This document shows, piece after piece, positions 11,601-21,700 of a DNA stretch of 64,000 nucleotides. The translations under genes and the position numbers were made by a program. Every line of letters starts with the position of its first letter. The first letter of the stretch is position 1. The stretch lies in the NCBI RefSeq assembly GCF_036248275.1, contig NZ_CP109181.1, positions 7,750,001-7,814,000 of the forward strand, in the 5' to 3' direction. The notes under the pieces are model-generated. The model saw nothing but the letters and a program-made list of their open reading frames with translations, was not told the origin of the DNA and did not search any database. The stretch is from Streptomyces sp. NBC_01716. Lineage in GTDB: Bacteria; Actinomycetota; Actinomycetes; Streptomycetales; Streptomycetaceae.

Positions 11601-11665
11601 TCGGACAGGAGCACGCCCCGGCGACCGCCCGAGCCATCGAGGAGTGGCTGGAGACGCTCGACTGA
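5687..11665 (+). CDS. Terminal type I PKS module: KS-AT-DH-KR-ACP-TE
   Basis: A protein of 1992 residues carries the last elongation step and chain release. A short charged coiled coil (about residues 1-30) acts as N-terminal docking domain. The KS active Cys is at 6260 (DTACSSS). The AT (about 7330-8120) has GHSIGE and HAFHSP, so malonyl-CoA is expected. The DH has DHEVLG...P and HPALLD, both catalytic residues present. The KR (about 9735-10420) has LAD in place of LDD but keeps the key final Asp. The ACP carries GFDSL. The thioesterase (about 10980-11660) has GYSSG with Ser codon 11219 and a late His in EGNHFS. In macrolactam pathways this domain cyclises the chain through the starter's amine. 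Its place directly after the preceding PKS, and the TE, mark it as the end of the line. Confidence 0.97.
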   Translation: MADTDQKLVAALRASLKESESLRARNRALQAASREPIAIVAMSCRFPGANSPDELWRLVADGTDAVSRFPADRGWDEAGIYDPEPGKPGKTYSREGGFLYDAAEFDPAFFGIAPNEAMVMDPQQRLLLEASWEVLERAGIDPTTLKGSATGVFAGMMYHDYTYNNSTGAMASGRVAYTLGLEGPAVTIDTACSSSLVALHWAVQALRSGECTLALAGGVTVMATPETFIEFSHQRGLATDGRCKSYAAAADGTGWGEGVGMILVERLADARRNGHPVLGVVRGTAINQDGASNGMTAPNGPSQRRVIKQALANARISADGVDLIEGHGTGTTLGDPIEAQALLATYGQDRPGDRPLWLGSIKSNIGHTQAAAGVAGIIKVVEAIRHGVMPPTLHVDEPTPQVDWETGDVRLLTETREWPDQEHPRRAGVSSFGISGTNAHVIIEEAPPVEEEAPSGPATGGPVLWTLSARTEQALGAQAERLHSYLRERPELAPADVGLSLATGRAALEHRAAIVAEDRRALLGGLTALAGGTSSPSVVTGKRREGKVAFLFTGQGSQRLGMGRELYDTFPAFAAAFDEVCEATGLPLKDVMWGDEAALHRTESAQPAIFALEVALFRLVESWGVKPDYLAGHSIGELAAAHVAGVLGLKDAARLVAERGRLMQALPAGGAMVAIEATEEEVAPLLTDEVGIAAVNSPTSVVISGAEDAVTAVTEHFTDRRASRLTVSHAFHSPLMEPMLDDFRKVAESVTYDRPRIRLVKDMASAEYWVRHVRDAVRFADDVRRLQDEGVTRFLEIGPDGALTSMARQTAPEAVTAAALRRERPEAATLLTAVAHLHTTGASPDWTALFADRGARRVDLPTYSFQRGRFWLSEPVTGGGNAASMGLTTLDHPLLSAEIAVPGSDTVVFTGRLSVNTHPWLADHEVLGATLLPGTAFVELAVRAGDQVGHGVLDELTLHAPLALPEAAGVRLRLTVGEPDGDSGRRPLTIHSLAEDADGDAPWVLHAEGALAAEDSAAPASFDLTRWPPDETARITTEGAYDRFRELGYAYGPAFQALKAAWRVGDEIFAEVALADEVTDAERFVLHPALLDSALHAVILSAGEDDATSLPFAWKGVRLHAFGATAARVRFTPGDDGGTTIHVADTQGRPVATVGSLISREVSAEQLAPAAPGPGDSLFHLAWTPAGSAGSADEADWTTVADLAELSDQVPATVALTLPVGTGPIAEDVRTVTNKTLEALQTWLTDERFADSRLMVVTHGGDDLAHTSAWGLVRAAHSEDPERFALLDTDSDDTETIARAVASGEGDLRIQDQEILVPRLARVPAAPDGDIAADTDKPADGASPWARPGTVLITGGTGGLGALVARHLVTEHGVRDLLLTSRRGIQAAGAADFQQELAGLGATVEIAACDVADRDALETVLAGRTLGAVVHTAGVLADSMIANLTPHGLEQVLRPKVDGALNLHDLTRDQELGAFVLFSSAAGVFGSPGQGNYAAANTFLDALAQRRHDEGLPAQSLAWGLWADTGGMAGGLGDADLQRLRRQGMPALTSHDGLALFDAAATRPEPALVPMSLDLRVLRSGAAGEPPAVLRGLVPSTRRRAATADPAALRRELAAMPAEQRERALGDLVLSLAASVLGHSGPEAVDPARDFLESGFDSLTAMELRTALSAATGVKLPTMAVFDSKNPANLARLLMTEMESGLTRPDPSDEPSPGQDETVTELFRGAVRAGDSTGALALASAVAALRPRFTTPAELGSPPKTVQLADGARRPRLICLSTPMAGGGVHQHARLGSEFRDIRPVSALALPGFQRGEPLPESVDALSQVLGDAVLAAADGDPYVLLGYSSGGIIGHVLARHLEETVGKPPAGLVLIDTFRVEDTAMNVGFGHLMGELLTVETTVGSFDTARLSAMPYYFQVLAGFDPVRLAAPTLFVQASEPFVQPPEGVDVAEMRAQPWDAEHTLRTVEGNHFSLGQEHAPATARAIEEWLETLD
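10980..11660 (+). other. Thioesterase domain for macrolactam ring closure
   Basis: This alpha/beta-hydrolase domain at the C-terminus of the last PKS has nucleophile Ser in GYSSG (codon 11219-11221) and a candidate catalytic His in GNHFSLG near the end. It is the only thioesterase domain fused to any main-chain PKS in the window. That makes it the likely release point of the long chain. Cyclisation onto an amine rather than a hydroxyl is inferred from the amino-starter genes, not from the domain itself. Confidence 0.85.
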
Positions 11666-11761
11666 GCCGTGGCCGACGTCAGGATCCCCCGGAAGAAGTG
11701 CACGCCGCGTGCGGGGACGCGGCACCTGCCGAGTACGACCCGAAATGAGAGTGGTTGAGAA

Positions 11762-12697
11762 ATGGCGTCCACGCCCACGGCCAAAGGGACTGTTCCCTTC
11801 CGGGAGTTCAAGACCTGGTACCGCGTCACCGGACCGACCGGCGCGGGCCGCCCGGCCCTCGTCGTCGTGCACGGAGGCCCCGGCTCCACCCACGACTACC
11901 TGACGGGTCTGTCCGTCTACGCCGAACGCGGCTGGACGGTGGTCCACTACGACCAGCTCGGCAACGGCGGCTCGACCCATCTGCCCGACGCCGACCCCGG
12001 CTTCTGGAACCCGCAGCTCTTCCGCGACGAGCTGGAGAACCTGCTGACCCGGCTCGGCATCGCCGACGACTACGTCCTGTTCGGGCAGTCGTGGGGCGGG
12101 ATGCTCGCCGCCTGGCACGCCTCGGCGCGCCCCGCCGGGCTGCGCGGTCTGGTCATCGCCAACTCACCGGCCTCCTACCCGCTGTGGCTCGCCGAGATGG
12201 ACGTCCTGCGCTCCCAGCTGCCGCCCGGCGTCGACGACACACTGCGCAAGCACGAGGCCGCCGGCACCACCGACAGCGACGAGTACATCGAGGCGATGCT
12301 GGTCTTCTACGCCCGGCACGTCTGCCGCGTCCAGCCCTGGCCCGGCGAGCTCATGGCCTCGTACATGGAGGCCGTCAGCGACCCGACGGTCTACCGCACC
12401 ATGAACGGCCCCAACGAGTTCCATGTCATCGGCAGTCTGCGCGACTGGTCGGTCATCGACCACCTGCCCAGCATCGACGTGCCCACCCTCGTCCTGTCGG
12501 GCCGTTACGACGAGGCCACCCCGGTCACGGTGCGCCCCTTCGAGGAACTGATACCGGACGCCCGCTGGGAGATCTTCGAAGACTCCAGCCACGCCCCGCA
12601 CTTCGAGGAGCCGGAACGGTTCTACGAGGTGCTCGGCGCATTCCTTGACACGGTCGGCGCACGCGACGCGCAGACCACAACGGTGAGCGGAGGCTGA
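11762..12697 (+). CDS. Proline-iminopeptidase-like amide hydrolase (VinJ-type starter deprotection)
   Basis: This 311-residue alpha/beta hydrolase has HGGPG as oxyanion motif, nucleophile Ser110 in GQSWGG, an Asp in SGRYDE and a His in DSSHAPH. These are the hallmarks of the proline iminopeptidase family. In vicenistatin biosynthesis the homologue VinJ removes a terminal amino acid that caps the beta-amine of the polyketide, exposing the nitrogen for lactam formation. It sits between the thioesterase-bearing PKS and another PKS on the same strand, and the two amino-acid-activating ligases that capping needs are in the window. The start was chosen as the first in-frame ATG before the conserved core, in a 96-base gap after the upstream PKS. 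The alternative of a housekeeping aminopeptidase is unlikely given its position inside a PKS operon. Confidence 0.9.
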   Translation: MASTPTAKGTVPFREFKTWYRVTGPTGAGRPALVVVHGGPGSTHDYLTGLSVYAERGWTVVHYDQLGNGGSTHLPDADPGFWNPQLFRDELENLLTRLGIADDYVLFGQSWGGMLAAWHASARPAGLRGLVIANSPASYPLWLAEMDVLRSQLPPGVDDTLRKHEAAGTTDSDEYIEAMLVFYARHVCRVQPWPGELMASYMEAVSDPTVYRTMNGPNEFHVIGSLRDWSVIDHLPSIDVPTLVLSGRYDEATPVTVRPFEELIPDARWEIFEDSSHAPHFEEPERFYEVLGAFLDTVGARDAQTTTVSGG

Positions 12698-12704
12698 GAA
12701 GCGC

Positions 12705-15700
12705 ATGGACGCCCAGGTCGAGGAGATCGTCGAGGCGCTGCGCGGCTCGCTCGTCGAGAACGAGCGGCTGCGGCAGGACAACGAGAGCCTGCGCGCCGCC
12801 GCGAGCGTGGCCACCGAGCCCATCGCGATCATCGGCATGGCCTGCCGGTTCCCCGGCGGCGTCGGCTCCCCGGAGGAGCTGTGGGAGCTGGTCGACGAGG
12901 GCCGTGACGCGATCGGACCGTTCCCCGGCGACCGTGGCTGGGACATGGGCGCGCTGTACGACCCCGAGCCGGGAAAGCCCGGCAAGACGTACGCGCGCGA
13001 GGGCGGATTCCTGCACGACGCCGCCCAGTTCGACCCCGAGTTCTTCGGGATCAGCCCGCGTGAGGCCCTCACCATGGACCCCCAGCAGCGGCTGCTGCTG
13101 GAGATCACCTGGGAGTCGATGGAACGGGCCGGTCTCGACCCGGCGTCCCTGCGTGGCAGCCGCACCGGTGTGTTCGCCGGCGCGATGTACCACGACTACG
13201 GCATCACCAGCAGCGACGGCAGCCTCGTCTCGGGACGCGTCGCCTACACCCTCGGCCTGGAGGGCCCGGCGGTCACCGTCGACACGGCCTGCTCGTCGTC
13301 GCTGGTCGCGCTCCAGTGGGCCTCGCAGGCCCTGCGCTCGGGGGAGTGCACCCTGGCGCTGGCCGGCGGCGTCAGCGTCATGGCCACCCCCGAGACATTC
13401 ATCGAGTTCAGCGAGCAGCGCGGGCTCTCCGCCGACGGCCGCTGCCGCTCCTTCGCCGCCGAGGCCGACGGCACCGGCTGGGCCGAGGGCGCCGGCGTCC
13501 TGCTGCTGGAGACCCTGTCCGACGCCCGCCGCAACGGACACCCCGTGCTGGCCGTCGTGCGCGGTACGGCCGTCAACCAGGACGGCGCGTCCAACGGCTT
13601 CAGCGCACCCAACGGCCCCTCCCAGCGCCGGGTCATCCAGCAGGCGCTCACCGCCGCCGGACTGACCCCCGCCGATGTCGACGTCATGGAGGGCCACGGC
13701 ACGGGCACCTCACTCGGTGACCCCATCGAGGCGCAGGCGCTGCTCGCCACGTACGGACAGAACCGCGAAGAGCCGCTGTGGCTCGGCTCGATCAAGTCGA
13801 ACATCGGCCACACCCAGGCCGCCGCCGGAGTCGCCGGCGTCATCAAGATGGTCGAGGCCATCCGGCGCGGCACCCTGCCCAAGACGCTGCACGCCGACGA
13901 GGCGTCGCCCCAGGTGGACTGGGACGCGGGCAACGTCCGCCTCCTCACCGAGTCCCGGGCCTGGCCCGACGCCGACCGGCCGCGCCGCGCCGCGGTGTCC
14001 TCGTTCGGCGTCAGCGGCACCAACGCCCACGTGATCATCGAGCAGGCGGAGTCCGACCCCGAGCCCGGCGCCGGGTCCGCCGCGCCGCGGCCGTCCTCGG
14101 ACGTGCCCGTCCCGCTGCCGCTGTCGGCCGGCACCGAGACCGCCCTGCGCGCCCAGGCCCGGCAGTTGGCCGGCCACCTGCGGAACACGCCCGGCCTCGA
14201 CCCCGTCGACCTCGGGTTCTCCCTCGCCACCACACGCGCCGCGCTGAGCCGCCGCACGGTCGTGGTCGGCCACGACCGCGAGGAACTCCTCGGCGCGCTC
14301 ACGGCGTTGGCCGACGGCGCGCCCATCGGTGGCCCGGCGCGGACCACCGGACTGACCGCCTTCCTCTTCACCGGACAGGGCAGCCAGCGCCTCGGCATGG
14401 GCCGCGACCTGCACGCCGCGTTCCCCGTGTTCGCCCGCGCCTTCGACGAGGTGTGCGCCGTTCTCGACCCCGCCGTGCGCGAGGTCATGTGGAACGACGA
14501 AGAGGCCCTGAGCCGTACCGAGTTCACCCAGCCCGCGATCTTCGCCCTCGAAGTGGCGCTGTTCCGGCTCCTCGAATCCTGGGGCGTACGGCCCGACTTC
14601 GTCGCCGGTCACTCGATCGGTGAGCTCGCCGCCGCCCATGTGGCCGGCGTGTTCTCCCTCGCCGACGCCGCCACGCTCATCACCGCCAGGGCGCGGCTGA
14701 TGGGGGCGCTGCCGACGGGCGGCGCGATGGTGGCGGTCGAGGCCACCGAGGACGAGGTCGTCCCGCTGCTCGGGGACGGTGTCGGCATCGCCGCCGTCAA
14801 CGGCCCCACGTCCGTGGTGCTTTCGGGCACCACGGAAGCCGTGGACGAGGTCGTCGGCAAGCTCGGCGCGCGAAGGACGAACCGTCTGACGGTCTCCCAC
14901 GCCTTCCACTCGCCGCTGATGGACCCGATGCTGGACGACTTCCGCCGTGTCGCCGAGGGCGTCACATACGCGGAGCCGACCGTCCCCGTCATGGCGAGCG
15001 GCGACGTCACCACAGCCGCGTACTGGGTCGGCCATGTCCGTGACACCGTCCGCTTCGCCGACGCGGTGACCGGGCTGGAAGCCGAAGGCGTCACCCGGTA
15101 CGTCGAACTCGGCCCCGACGGCATCCTCACCGCCATGGCCCGCCAGAGCCTCACGACCACCGCCGAGACCGCCGTACTCGTCCCGGCCCAGCGCCGCAAG
15201 GAAGCCGGAACCGTCGCCGTTCTCACGGCAGTCGGCGCGCTGCACGCGGCGGGCCTGAAGGTCGACTGGACGGGCGTCTTCGACGGCCGCGGCGCCCGGC
15301 GCGCCGACCTGCCCACCTACCCGTTCCAGCGGGCCCGTTACTGGTTCGACAAGCGCGGCCTGGGCGGCGACGTCACCTCCGCCGGCCTCGACCGGCCCGA
15401 CCACCCGCTGCTCGGCGCGATGGTGCACCTGCCCGGCTCCGACGGCGTGGTGTTCACCGGGCGGCTGTCCACCGGCGCCCACCCCTGGCTCTCCGACCAC
15501 ACCGTGCTCGGCTCCGTCCTGCTGCCCGGCACCGCGTACGTGGAACTCGCCGTGCGCGCCGGGGACCAGGTGGGCTGGAACCGCGTCGAGGAACTCAACG
15601 TCGCGGCGCCCCTGTTCCTGCCCGAGCACGGCGGCGTCCACATCCAGGTCGCCGTCGACGCGCCCGACGCGTCCGGGCTCCGCCCGGTGAGCGTGTTCTC

Positions 15701-18700
15701 CCGTGCCGACGACGCCCCGCTCGACCGCGAATGGGTCCTGCACGCCGAGGGGTTCCTGGCGCCCGACGCGGCCGAACCGTCGACCGACCTGGTGGCCTGG
15801 CCGCCGCGCGACGCCGAGCCTCTTCCCGTCGAAGGGCTCTACGAACGCCTCGAATACGGGCCCACGTTCCACGGACTGCGCGCCGCCTGGCGGCGCGGCG
15901 ACGAGCTGTTCGCCGAGACGGCCCTCCCCGAGGGTGTCGACGCCGGCGGCTTCGGCCTCCATCCCGCCCTGCTCGACTCGGCGTTGCACGTGCTCGACCT
16001 GGCGGGCGAGGACGCGACCGTACTGCCGTTCTCCTGGTCCGACGTCACCCTGCACGCCGAGGGCGCCATGGCCGCGCGGGTCCGGCTGAGCGTCCGGGCC
16101 GACAAGTCGGTGTCCCTGGAACTGGCCGACGCCATGGGGCGGCCCGTCGCCTCGGTCGGGTCGCTGACACTGCGCCCCGTCACCGCGGACGGCCTCTCCC
16201 CGGCCGCGGCCCGCGTCGCCAACGCGCTCTTCCGGGTGGACTGGGTCCCGGCCGGTGAAGCCCGGTCGGGCGCCGACGACACCGAGGCGAGCGTTCACCA
16301 CTGCCCGCCGACGACCGGCGACACCCTGGCAGCGGTGCGTGCGGTCACCTCCGGCGTACTGGAGGCCGTCCAGGCAGCGGTGGAGGGCGACACCTCCCTC
16401 GTCGTCGTCACCAACGGCGCGCTCGACGGCTCCGACCTCGGCCACGCCGCCGTATGGGGACTCGTACGCGCCGCCGAGGGCGAGCACCCCGGCCACTTCT
16501 TCCTCGTCGACACCGACGCACCGGTCGACCCCCGCCGGATCGTCAATTCCGGCGAGCCCGAACAGCGCGTCCACGGCGGCGAGACGCTGGTGCCCCGCCT
16601 GGCGGGCGTGCCGCTGGGGGCGGCCGACACCGTCTGGGACACCGCGCGCACCGTTCTGATCACCGGCGGGACCGGTGCCCTCGGGGCCGCCGTCGCCCGT
16701 CATCTGGTCACCCGCCACGAGGTACGCCGGCTGCTGCTGACCAGCCGCCGGGGACCCGACGCGCCGGGAGCCGCCGAACTCGCCGAGGAACTGACCGCGC
16801 TCGGCGCCGATGTCGAGATCGTCGCGTGCGACTCCGGCGACCGCGACGCCCTGGCCGCGCTGCTCGACGGCCGGACCATCGGCGGCGTCGTACACGCGGC
16901 GGGCGTCCTGGACGACGGGGTGATCCTCTCCCTGACTCCCGAGCGCGTCGACCACGTGCTGCGCCCGAAGGCGGACGCGGCCTGGCATCTCCACGAACTC
17001 ACCCGCGACATGGGGCTCACCGCGTTCGTGCTCTTCTCGTCCGTCGCCGGTGTACTCGGCGCCCCCGGACAGGGCAACTACGCGGCGGCCAGCACCCTGC
17101 TCGACGGCCTCGCGCGGCACCGGCACGCGGGCGGACTTCCCGCGCTGTCACTGGCCTGGGGGCCATGGGCCGGAGAAGGCATGGCGGACGGGCTCGCCTC
17201 GGCCGGCATGCGCTCCCTCGCGCCGGAGGAGGGTCTCGCCCTGCTCGACGCCGCCACCGCCGCGGCCGAGCCCGTGCTGGTACCGGTCCGGTTCGACCTG
17301 GCCGCCTTCGACACGCCTCCGCCCATCCTGCGCGGCCTCGTCCGGGGCCGGTCACGCCGTGTCATCGACACCGACGCGTCGGCGACCGCCGTGCTGCGGC
17401 AGCGCCTGGCCGGACTCGACGAGGCGGAACGCGCCGCCGAACTCCTCGGCCTCGTCCGCACCCAGGCCGCGATGGTCCTGCGGCACGCCGGAGCCGATTC
17501 GGTCGACCCCGACCGGGCCTTCCGCGACCTCGGATTCGACTCGCTCACCGCGATCGAACTGCGCAACCTGCTGGGTGGAGCCACCGGACTCCGCCTGCCC
17601 GCCACGCTCGTCTTCGACTACCCGACCCCCGGAGTGCTGGCAGGACATCTCCTGGAGGAGCTGTCCGGAGCCGTGGAGAAGGCTCCGGCCGCGACCGTCG
17701 CGAGCCCGCTGGACGACGAGCCGATCGCCATCGTCTCGATGGCCTGCCGCTACCCGGGCGGCGTGGACTCGCCCGAGGGGCTGTGGCGGCTGGTCGACGA
17801 GGGCGTCGACGCGATATCGGAGTTCCCGGCCGACCGGGGCTGGGGCGTGGAGGACATCTACGACCCCGAGCCCGGCGTTCCGGGCAAGACATACGTACGC
17901 GACGGCGGATTCCTGCACGACGCGGGCGACTTCGACCCGGACTTCTTCGGCATCAGCCCGCGCGAAGCCCTCGACATGGACCCGCAGCAGCGGCTGCTCC
18001 TTGAGACGTCGTGGGAGGCGCTGGAGCGCGCCGGGATCGCGCCCACCACGCTGAAGGGCAGCGCGACCGGTGTCTACGCCGGGGTGATGTACCACGACTA
18101 CCCCGGCGGTACCGGCGGAGGCAGCATCGTCTCGGGCCGCGTGTCCTACACCCTCGGCCTCGAAGGCCCCGCGGTGAGCGTGGACACGGCGTGCTCGTCG
18201 TCCCTGGTCGCCCTCCACTGGGCGGCGCAGGCGCTGCGCTCGGGCGAATGCTCACTCGCCCTCGTCGGTGGTGTGACCGTCATGGGAACACCGCAGTCGT
18301 TCATCGATTTCAGCGAGCAGCGCGGTCTGGCCGCCGACGGCCGGTGCAAGTCCTTCTCGTCCTCCACCGACGGCACGGGCTGGGGCGAGGGCGCGGGCGT
18401 CCTCGTGGTCGAGCGGCTGTCGGACGCGCGTCGTCTCGGGCATCCGGTGCTCGCGGTGGTGCGGGGCAGTGCGCTGAACCAGGACGGTGCGAGCAACGGT
18501 CTGACCGCCCCCAACGGGCCCTCTCAACAGCGCGTGATCAAGCAGGCGTTGGCGAACGCGGGTCTGTCGGCGGCGGATGTGGACGCGGTCGAGGCGCACG
18601 GCACGGGGACCACTTTGGGTGACCCGATCGAGGCGCAGGCGCTCCTCTCCACCTACGGACAGGGCCGCGTCGACGGGAAGCCGTTGTGGTTGGGCTCGAT

Positions 18701-21700
18701 CAAGTCCAACATCGGTCACACGCAGGCCGCGGCGGGTGTCGCGGGGATCATCAAGATGGTCCAGGCGATGCGTCACGCCAAGCTTCCGCGGACGCTGCAC
18801 ATCGAAGAGCCGACGCGGCAGGTCGACTGGGAGGCCGGAGACGTACGGCTGCTGACCGAGGCACGCGAGTGGCCCAGCGAGGGCCGCCCGCGCCGCGCCG
18901 CCGTGTCCTCCTTCGGCATCAGCGGAACGAACGCGCACGTCATCGTCGAAGAAGTCGTGCCCGTGGATGAAGTCCCGGTCGAGCGGCGGGAGTTGCCGGT
19001 CGCCCCGGTGGTCGTCACGGCGAAGAGCCCGGCGGCCCTGGAGACGCAGATCGCGCGCTTCGGCGCACTGGTGAAGGACGGGAACGCGCTCGACGTGGCG
19101 TTCTCGGCGGCGACCGGCCGGGCCGCGCTCGAACACCGCGCGGTGCTAGTCGGGTCCGAGACGGTCACGGGTGAGACCGGTGCGGGCAAGGTGGCGTTCC
19201 TGTTCACGGGGCAGGGGAGTCAGCGTCTGGGTATGGGGCGTGAGTTGTATGAGACGTTCCCGGTGTTCGCGGCGGCCTTTGACGAGGTTTGCGCTGTTCT
19301 TGACCCCGCGGTGCGTGAGGTCATGTGGGCGGATGAAGAGGCTCTGGGGCGTACGGAGTTCACTCAGCCGGCGATCTTCGCGCTGGAAGTGGCGTTGTTC
19401 CGGCTGGTGGAGTCGTGGGGTATCAAGCCCGACTTCCTGGTCGGGCACTCGATCGGTGAGCTTGCCGCCGCGCATGTGGCGGGGGTGTTCTCGCTTGAGG
19501 ACGCGGGCCGGCTGATCTCCGCACGCGGACAGTTGATGCAGGCGCTTCCGGCCGGTGGGGCGATGGTCGCCATCCAGGCCACCGAGGATGAAGTCACCCC
19601 GCTGCTGACCGATGGTGTAGGGGTCGCGGCTGTCAACAGCCCGTCCTCGGTGGTCATTTCCGGTGTGGAGGACGAAGTCACGGCGGTTGCCGAGTACTTC
19701 ACCGACCGTAAGCGGAGCCGTCTGACGGTGTCGCATGCCTTCCACTCGCCTTTGATGGACCCGATGCTGGACGATTTCCGTAAGGTCGCGGAGAGTGTCA
19801 CGTACTCCGAGCCGGTGATCCGGCTGGTTCGGGATGTGGCGTCGGCTGATTACTGGGTCGCGCATGTGCGTGGCGCGGTGCGGTTCGCCGACGATGTCCG
19901 TGAGTTGCAGGACCAGGGTGTGACGCGGTTCCTGGAGATCGGGCCCGACGGCGTACTCACCGCGATGGCGGGGCAGACTGCGGAGGGCACTCTCGCGGCG
20001 ACGTTGCGTCGTGACCGTCCCGAGGTCGAGAGCCTGTTCGCGGGTGTGGGCCGGTTGTTCGCGGCCGGTGTTCCTGTCGACTGGGACACGGTCTTCGACG
20101 GCCGAGGCGCCCGCCGGGTGGATCTGCCGACATATCCCTTCCAGCACAAGCGCTTCTGGCTCGTCGAACAGTCGAACACGGCCGCCGGTGCGGACGCGGT
20201 CGACCACCCCCTGCTCACCTCCGGGATTGCCCTCCCGGACACGGGCGGTGTGGTGTTCACCGGGCGTCTGTCCCTCGACACCCACCCCTGGCTCGGCGAC
20301 CACGACGTACTGGGCACCCTGCTGCTGCCCGGCACCGGACTGGTCGAACTCGCCCTGGCCGCAGGCGAACAGGTCGGCTGCGGCACGATCGACGAGCTGA
20401 TGCTGGAAGCACCGCTCGTCGTCCCCGAGAAGGGCGCGGTCGCCATCCGCGTGCTCGTCGGCGGCCCCGACGACTCCGAGGCGCGCACCGTCGAGATCTA
20501 CTCGTCCCTGGACGACGAGACCTGGAGCCGTAACGCGGCCGGTGGCCTCGCACCCTCGGCGGGCGCTCCGTCGTCCGACCTGACCCAGTGGCCGCCGGTG
20601 GGCGCCAAGCCGCTCCAGGTGGAGGGCGCGTACGAACGGCTCCTCGCCCGCGGTTACGACTACGGACCCACCTTCCAGGGGCTCAAGGCCGCCTGGCGGC
20701 TCGACGACGACGTCGTGTTCGCCGAGGTCGCGCTCCCGGAGGGATCGGACGCGGCCGGGTTCGGCCTGCATCCGGCGCTGCTGGACGCGGCGATGCACGT
20801 CGGGCTCATCGAGGAGGGTGACGCGTCCGAGTCGGACGCACCGGAGCTGCCGTTCTCCTGGAACGGTGTCTCGCTCCACCGCGCCGGTGCCTCCGCCCTG
20901 CGCGTCAGGCTGTCGAACCAGGGCCAGGACGGCACGGACGTACTGGTCACCGACGAGACCGGCGCCCCCGTTCTCTCCGTCGCCGCCCTGACGTCGAGGC
21001 CCGTCTCGGCCGAGCAGCTTCGGGCCGACGGCGAGCACCGCGAGTCGCTGTTCTCCCTCACCTGGACCAAGGCGCCCGAAGCACCCGCGCTGGAGACACC
21101 CGTCGTGGTGTACGAGGTCCCCCGGGCGGACGGCCCCACGCCCGAGGCCGCGCACGCCGTCGCCGACCAGGTGCTGGCCCGCATCCAGGAGTGGCTCGCC
21201 GACAACGGCGGCAGCGAGGAGAAGCTCGCGGTCGTCACCCGTCGCGCGGTGCCGATCGAGGGCGAGGACGTCGATCTGAGCCAGGCACCCGTATGGGGCC
21301 TGGTCCGGGCGGCGGCTGCCGAGAACCCGGGCCGGTTCCTCCTGCTCGACCTGGGGGACGGGGCCACCGTGCCGCCCCTGGCCGACCGTCCCGAGACGGC
21401 GGTCCGCAACGGCGAACTGCTCGTCCCCGCGCTCACCCGCGTACCCGCCGCCGCGGTCGACGCGGAGCGCGCCCCGTGGGACCCGGCGACGACGGTACTG
21501 ATCACGGGCGGTACGAGCGGACTCGGCGCCATCGTCGCCCGTCACCTGGTGACGGCGCACGGCGTCCAGCACCTCGTCCTGACCAGCCGCCGGGGCGCGA
21601 AGGCGCCAGGCGCGGCGGAACTCCACGCCGAACTGACCGCGCACGGCGCCCGGGTGGACATCGAGGCGTGCGACGTGGCCGACCGCGCCGCCGTCGCCGC

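Noticed and set aside
11704..11723. Small hairpin between the thioesterase PKS and the hydrolase gene
   Set aside because: Only a 7-base stem, common by chance at this GC content, without a T tract. The flanking genes look co-transcribed.
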